Under the pieces are notes generated by a model that was given only the letters and a program-made list of their open reading frames with translations, was not told where the DNA came from and searched no databases. A program made the translations under genes and the position numbers. This document shows positions 59,301-64,000 of a stretch of 64,000 bases of DNA, one piece after another. The DNA lies in NCBI GenBank assembly GCA_949752795.1, contig OX457071.1, forward strand, positions 26,520,800-26,584,799, read 5' to 3'. Positions within the stretch are counted from its first letter, which is position 1; every line of letters starts with the position of its first letter. Origin of the DNA: Hyperoodon ampullatus (taxonomy: Eukaryota; Chordata; Mammalia; Artiodactyla; Ziphiidae).

Positions 59301-60153
59301 TTGGATCATTGTGTTTTCATTGTCATTTGTCTCTAGGTATTTTTTGATTTCCTCTTTGTTTTCTTCAGTGAGCTCTTGGTTGTTTAGTAATGTATTGTTT
59401 AGCCTCCATGTGTTTGTGTTTTTTACGTTTTTTTCCCCTGTAACTCATTTCTAATCTCATAGCATTGTGGTCAGAAAAGATGCTTGATATGATTTCAGTT
59501 TTCTTAAATTTACTGAGGTTTGATTTGTGACCCAAGATGTGATCTATCCTGGATAATGTTCCGTGCGCACTTGAGAAGAAAGTGTAATCTGCTGTTTTTG
59601 GATGGAATAGCCTATAAATATCAATTAAATCTATCTGGTCTATTGTGTCATTTAAAGCTTCTGTTTCCTTATTTTTTTTTCATTTTGGATGATCTGTCCA
59701 TTGGTGTAAGTGAGGTGTTAAAGTCCCCCAGTATTATTGTGTTACTGTTGATTTCCCCTTTTATAGCTGTTAACAGTTGCCTTATGTATTGAGGTGCTCC
59801 TATGTTGGGTGCATATATATTTATAATTATTATATCTTCTTCTTGGATTGATCCCTTGATCAATATGTAGGGTCCTTCCTTGTCTCTTGTAACATACTTT
59901 ATTTTAAAGTCTATTTTATCTGATACGAGTGTTGCTACTCCAGCTTTCTTTTGATTTCCATTTGCATGGAATATCTTTTTCCATCCCCTCACTTTCAGTC
60001 TGTATGTGTCCCTAGGTCTGAAGTGGGTCTCTTGTAGGCAGCATATATATGGTCTTGTTTTTGTATCCATTCAGCAAGCCTGTGTCTTTTGGTTGGGGCA
60101 TTTAATCCATGCACGTTTAAGGTAATTATTGACATGTATGTTCCTATGACCAT
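56347..60153 (-). pseudogene. L1 ORF2 (endonuclease-reverse transcriptase), inactivated
   Basis: ORF2p would nick target DNA and reverse-transcribe L1 RNA. From the ATG at 60151-60153 to the stop at 56347 the length (about 1,270 codons) is that of an intact family member. The endonuclease part is seen at 59669-60070 (ICCLQETH, then ILGDFNT). The reverse transcriptase is seen at 57606-58554, with the FADD catalytic motif at 58056-58070. The C-terminal Cys-containing segment is at 56347-56910 ([18 protein letters not shown]). Damage: a one-base frameshift near 60055, many stops at 58555-59668, loss of the first catalytic Asp (codon 58360-58362 reads Ala), a small deletion near 58176-58190 that removes the RQG segment and shifts the frame, and further breaks near 57600 and 57009. 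Confidence 0.93.
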
Positions 60154-60211
60154 TTTCTTAATTGTTTTGGGTTTGTTTTTCTAGATCCTTTTCTTCTCTT
60201 GTGTTTCCCAC

Positions 60212-61097
60212 TTAGAGAAGTTCCTTTCGCATTTGTTGTAGAGCTGGTTTGGTGGTGCTGAATTCTCTTAGCTTTTGCTTGTCTGTAAGCTTTTGATTTT
60301 TCCATCGAATCTGAATGAGACCCTTGCCGTGTAGAGTAATCTTGGTTGTAGCTTCTTCCCTTTCATCACTTTAAGTATATCGTGTCACTCCCTTCTGGCT
60401 TGTAGCGTTTCTGCTGAGAAATCAGCTGTTAACCTTATGGGAGTTCCCTTGTATGTTATTTGTCGTTTTTCCCTTGCTGCTTTCAATAATTTTTCTTTGT
60501 CTTTACTTTTTGCCAATTTGATTACTATGTGTCTCGGCATGTTTCTCCTTGGGTTTACCCTGTATGGTAGTCTCTGCGCTTCCTGGACTTGGTGGCTATT
60601 TCCTTTCCCATGTTAGGGAATTTTTCCACTATAATCTCTTCAAATATTTTCTCTGGTCCTTTCTCTCTCTCTTGTCCTTCTGGGACCCCTATAATGCAAA
60701 TGTTGTTGCGTTTAATGTTGTCCCAGAGGTCTCTTAGGCTGTCTTCATTTCTTTTCATTCTTTTATCTTTATTCTGTTCTGCAGCAGTGAATTCCACCAT
60801 TCTGTCTTCCCGGTTACTTATTTGTTCTTCTGCCTCAGTTATTTTGCTATTGATTCCTTCTAATGTAGTTTTCATTTCAGTTATTGTATTGTTCATCTCT
60901 GTTTGTTTGTTCTTTAATTCTTCTTGGTCTTTGTTAAACATTTCTTGCATCTTCTCGATCTTTGCCTCCATTCTTTTTCTGAGGTCCTGGATCATCTTTA
61001 CTATCATTATTCTGAATTCTTTTTCTGGAAGGTTGCCTACCTCCACTTCATTTAGTTGTTTTTCTGGGGTTTTATCTTGTTCCTTCATCTGGTACAT
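60212..61097 (-). pseudogene. L1 ORF1 (RNA-binding coiled-coil protein), inactivated
   Basis: ORF1p would coat L1 RNA as a trimer. The chosen start is the Met codon at 61095-61097 (MYQMKEQDKTPEKQ). A Lys/Glu-rich coiled coil follows (about residues 25-115, seen as KRMEAKIEKMQEMF and EEQISNREDRM), then the start of the RNA-recognition domain (RDLWDNIKRNNICIIGVPEG). The frame shifts near 60575-60590. The C-terminal domain continues in another frame to the stop at 60212. The open frame extends upstream past the L1 edge into flanking DNA, so its first residues are not L1. Confidence 0.9.
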
Positions 61098-61209
61098 AAC
61101 CCTCTGCCTTTTTATCTTGTTTATCTTTCTGTGAATGTGGTTTTTGTTCCATAGGCTGCAGGATTGTGGTTCTTCTTGCTTCTGCTGTCTGCCTGCTTGC
61201 CCATTTACT

Positions 61210-61350
61210 TCTGACAACAGTCCTCTAGGATAGGTATTTGTGTTACCATTTTACAGATGAGCAAACTGAAGGTCAATGAGATCACAATTTATTCACTCAT
61301 TCACTTATTCAACAAATATTTATGGATTGTTTCTTCTGTACCAGCCAGAC
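61210..61350 (-). mobile_element. MIR and L2 scraps
   Basis: 'accattttacagatgagcaa' is a MIR core in reverse. 'ttcactcattcacttattca' and 'caaatatttatgg' resemble the L2 end in reverse. The composite L1 landed at the edge of this older sequence. Confidence 0.6.
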
Positions 61351-63639
61351 TAAAAGCTGCCCATTGACTTCTTAGATGCTAGAGACTGTGGTCATTACCT
61401 TATATTATTCTAAATCTGTCCCATGAAAACAGATCCCCCAAATTAGAGACATCCCATGGACAGACTCTTTTTAAAGAATATGATTTTAAAGGGAATGAGA
61501 GGTTTAAAAAACTATGTAATTCTGACTATGCAAGTGAAACTAATTTACGTGAGAAGGAAATGAGATTGAAGGTCGGGATACCCAAAATAGCTACAATATT
61601 AACTCACTCATGAGCTCAGATTTTTAAATATACCAAATAAGCTAGAAAGAGCTCATGACCAAGAAAAAGTACAGAAAATAGTTACAAACCTGTAAGACTT
61701 GAGTCAGAATGGTTGTGGATCAATACAAGGTAAAGTTTTATACATGTTCAAGATCACCACAAATAACTAGAAAAATTGTGGAAAGGGAAGGTACATGTCT
61801 GCTGTTCAATGAAGTTATGATGTTAACAGATATCAAAGAAAGAGCCAGCCTTTTCTTAAATTCAATTTGTTTCTATTTTCTTCATCAACAAAATGGTTTC
61901 TAAATGGAAAAGAATAAAATGTATTACTGAGAGGTATTGGAAAAGCAAAACATGAAAAGGGATAGTAAGTTAATGCTTGGAGAATTTATAAGAATTTAAA
62001 TAGGTTTAATTCTCCAAACCCAATAGAATTGAATGCAAGGTTAGTGAAGGTTTTTGCCCTTGTGACCATGGAATCATCTATGAAAATCGAATGATTCAAC
62101 CCAGAGTCCTGAGACATAGGAGTTGTAATAAAATAGTGAGCAAAATTATAAAATGCTGATACATTAAAGCTCAAGACATAAGAAGCATTGGTTGGCTAGA
62201 GCTTTGGCTGACAGGAAAGATAGCTTCCTAGAAAAGATATGAATTCCTTAAACATCAGGCATCAGCCACCACAGCATTGACGGCATTGGCACCAGAGCTG
62301 GCCCCTTTGGATGGCAGAGTCCTCCATCATAGAGCCCTTGGTGACCTCATAGCATGGTTGGCCCTTTGGTTATCTGCAGATACCATATCAAATGACCAAA
62401 ATGGTAGGAGCACCTTGGTAACCAGGAGGAGGAGTTCCTAGAAGACAGATGAAAGTGCCTTTGGGAATTCCCAAAGGAATTTGAAGAGACCTGGGGTTTT
62501 TTAAGAAATTGGTGGGAGCAGAGCCATGAACATTCTATTTTGTCACTATTGTTACAGGTCTTCAGTCAAATCCATTCTTCTTGGTTTTTCAGGGAAATTA
62601 TTGACTCTTTTGTGAGCCTGTGTTGCTGATAGCTGATCTGTATCTTTTACATTTTAATAGAGCATTCCTATAGGATATTTTGATCCAAAGGGATGAGCTC
62701 TTAATGGTAGACATTTAGACCCTGCAAGAGTATGCCTTAGCAGAGGACCATTTCCCTGAGCCTCTCATATCTCATAACTGGTGTTCCATCTTTGCTTGCC
62801 ATATATTTTCATAATGTCTATATGGGTACTCCATCTCTTTCTCTTCATTAGGGTCTCTGAATTATATTCTGACTTCCACAGTGGTACATGCCAGTTGAAG
62901 TAGGCATGTTATAGATGCACTTGTAAGATCTGGAGGCTCATTCCCTTCACACTATTTAAGGAGGTGCAAAGAACTCTCTAACTGGATTGACTTCACATTT
63001 CGGATGTTTAACAAATGTTATGAGCCAGAGTGTGTATCTCGAATGTATATTTATACAGTTGAGCACCATAGAATGTGTCTTCAGGGTGCTATTTTAAACA
63101 AGCTGTCAAGCCTAACTGGTTTATCTTGGGGGAGCAAAACCAGTCCTTGTTGCAAATGCCATTTACAAACCTTGTGAGAAACATTAACTAATCGAATCGA
63201 TTGAGCAGTTTTAAAAACATGGAGTACTGTGCTATCTGTTCAGAAATCCAAAGCTTAGGTCTTTTCTATTTAGCATTTGGGAAAGCTGTTTTTAAAATTA
63301 AAAATCAGTCAATTAACATATTGCCTCAAAATTTTTACAACTGTTACTGTGTTTTCTTACTTTTAAAAAACCAAACTAAATTGATTTTTAGTCCATATAT
63401 AATATTGAGAGTAAATATCAGACTTTGGGTAAAGTTAACTTATTCACCTTTTCATTGTTCTTCTTTTATTAGAGGATAAGCAGCCTTAAACAAATATCCC
63501 AAATTTCTATGGTTAAATCTAAAGTAATTTTCATCTTAAACATAAAGCACTAGAATCCCTAAAGTAAAATTTTACTTATTACATTTAATGTTAAGCTTCT
63601 TTGTGAGAGAATTAATGGAATAGAGGATTAACTTTGGAG
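61351..63639. other. Unique non-coding sequence
   Basis: No repeat is recognised. A more GC-rich patch at 62260-62530 lacks a long open frame on either strand. Frames at 61709-61903, 61986-62174 and 63201-63479 have no family resemblance. Confidence 0.5.
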
Positions 63640-63800
63640 CAGGGGAGGCTATAGCCAAGGGTAACAGGGAAGGCTTCCTGGAGGAAGCGGGATTTGAACT
63701 AGGCCTTGGAGAATAAAAGGAATGTCCACAGATGGACTCAAACATGAAGACATTCAGGAAGGAGGGTAAAATAGGGAAAAATCTAGGCATGTCCATGAAC
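63640..63800 (-). mobile_element. L2 LINE fragment
   Basis: 'cagggaaggcttcctggagg', 'gggatttgaactaggccttg' and 'acattcaggaaggagggtaa' are L2 3'-half phrases in reverse. The minus-strand frame at 63572-63796 lies inside it. Confidence 0.65.
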
Positions 63801-64000
63801 TAATGGCTAATGTGATGTAGAATAAAGTGTATGTACGTAAGTAGTAGGTCCAGTGGAGGACCTCCCACAGCAATTCAGGAAAGAAAGAAAATGTTGTAGA
63901 GGCAATGTATCGTTTTGTATATTGATTCATTTGTTTGGCAACTGTTTATTGAGCACTTCCTACACGCCAGATCCTGCTGTGGGCAATGAGAGTATTAAGA
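63801..64000 (-). mobile_element. L2 LINE 3'-end fragment, cut by window edge
   Basis: From about 63915, 'tgattcatttgtttggcaac', 'tattgagcacttcctacacg' and 'gcaatgagagtattaaga' read as the L2 end in reverse. The element continues beyond the window. 63801-63910 has no recognisable content. Confidence 0.6.

Larger units (their letters stand above)
55437..61198 (-). mobile_element. Composite L1 retrotransposon, about 5.8 kb, two 3' ends
   Basis: A perfect 14-bp target-site duplication (gcccatttacttct) at 55423-55436 and 61199-61212 encloses the whole unit. Read on the minus strand it holds about 100 bp of 5' UTR, ORF1, ORF2, a first 3' UTR ending near 56012, then a second L1 piece (end of ORF2 plus a different 3' UTR, 55437-56012) with a TTTAA-rich A-tail. 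Most of the 5' UTR promoter is missing, so it is 5'-truncated. Both ORFs are broken, so it cannot move on its own. Confidence 0.9.

Overview
The window is nuclear DNA of a mammal, almost certainly a whale or dolphin. The main reason is a set of tRNA-derived SINEs of the cetacean CHR type. Four near-identical copies lie at about 9943, 12469, 33153 and 50342. They share the same tRNA-like head and GC-rich body, end in A-tails (read as T-runs here) and are flanked by target-site duplications of 14 to 20 bp. L1 3' ends of the cetartiodactyl type, old MIR and L2 fragments, a MER2 DNA transposon and two solo LTRs of the MaLR kind fit a laurasiatherian mammal.

I found no host protein-coding exon, tRNA, rRNA or known small RNA gene. 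Every long open frame is explained by a SINE, an L1, an L2, a dinucleotide repeat or chance. The window is therefore a gene desert or the inside of a very long intron. The only truly protein-like sequence is a decayed L1 retrotransposon (ORF1 and ORF2) on the minus strand at 55437-61198.

Layout: 1-6250 is repeat-poor. It holds a block that looks like a conserved non-coding element (about 2516-3330), a run of G-tracts (3798-3855) and a CpG-rich stretch with a 61-bp alternating purine-pyrimidine core (5396-6250). 6251-14530 is mostly unique sequence with three SINEs and a zero-length-exon splice motif at 13826. 14540-31530 is scattered with MIR and L2 pieces, two solo LTRs, MER2, an older SINE and short L1 ends. 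31536-33551 has an L1 end and a dispersed duplication of about 330 bp, one copy of which later took in a SINE. 33640-35150 is MIR and L1 debris with a triplet repeat. 36640-37760, 41290-41960, 44370-45480 and 49180-49620 are repeat-free islands that may be regulatory. 38930-44360 is a nest of L2 and old L1 on opposite strands. 50342-61198 carries a SINE, L1, L2 and the 5.8-kb composite L1. 61213-64000 is mostly unique, with L2/MIR scraps.

No genes here work together as a system. The functional candidates are regulatory and rest on sequence texture, not on alignment. The most unusual items are the composite L1 with two different 3' ends inside one target-site duplication, the duplicated block bounded by a 15-bp direct repeat with a fold-back at its edge, the inverted copy of the MER2 terminus, and the recursive-splice-like site. 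Repeat family names come from recognising consensus features by eye; boundaries of the old repeats are good to a few tens of bases.
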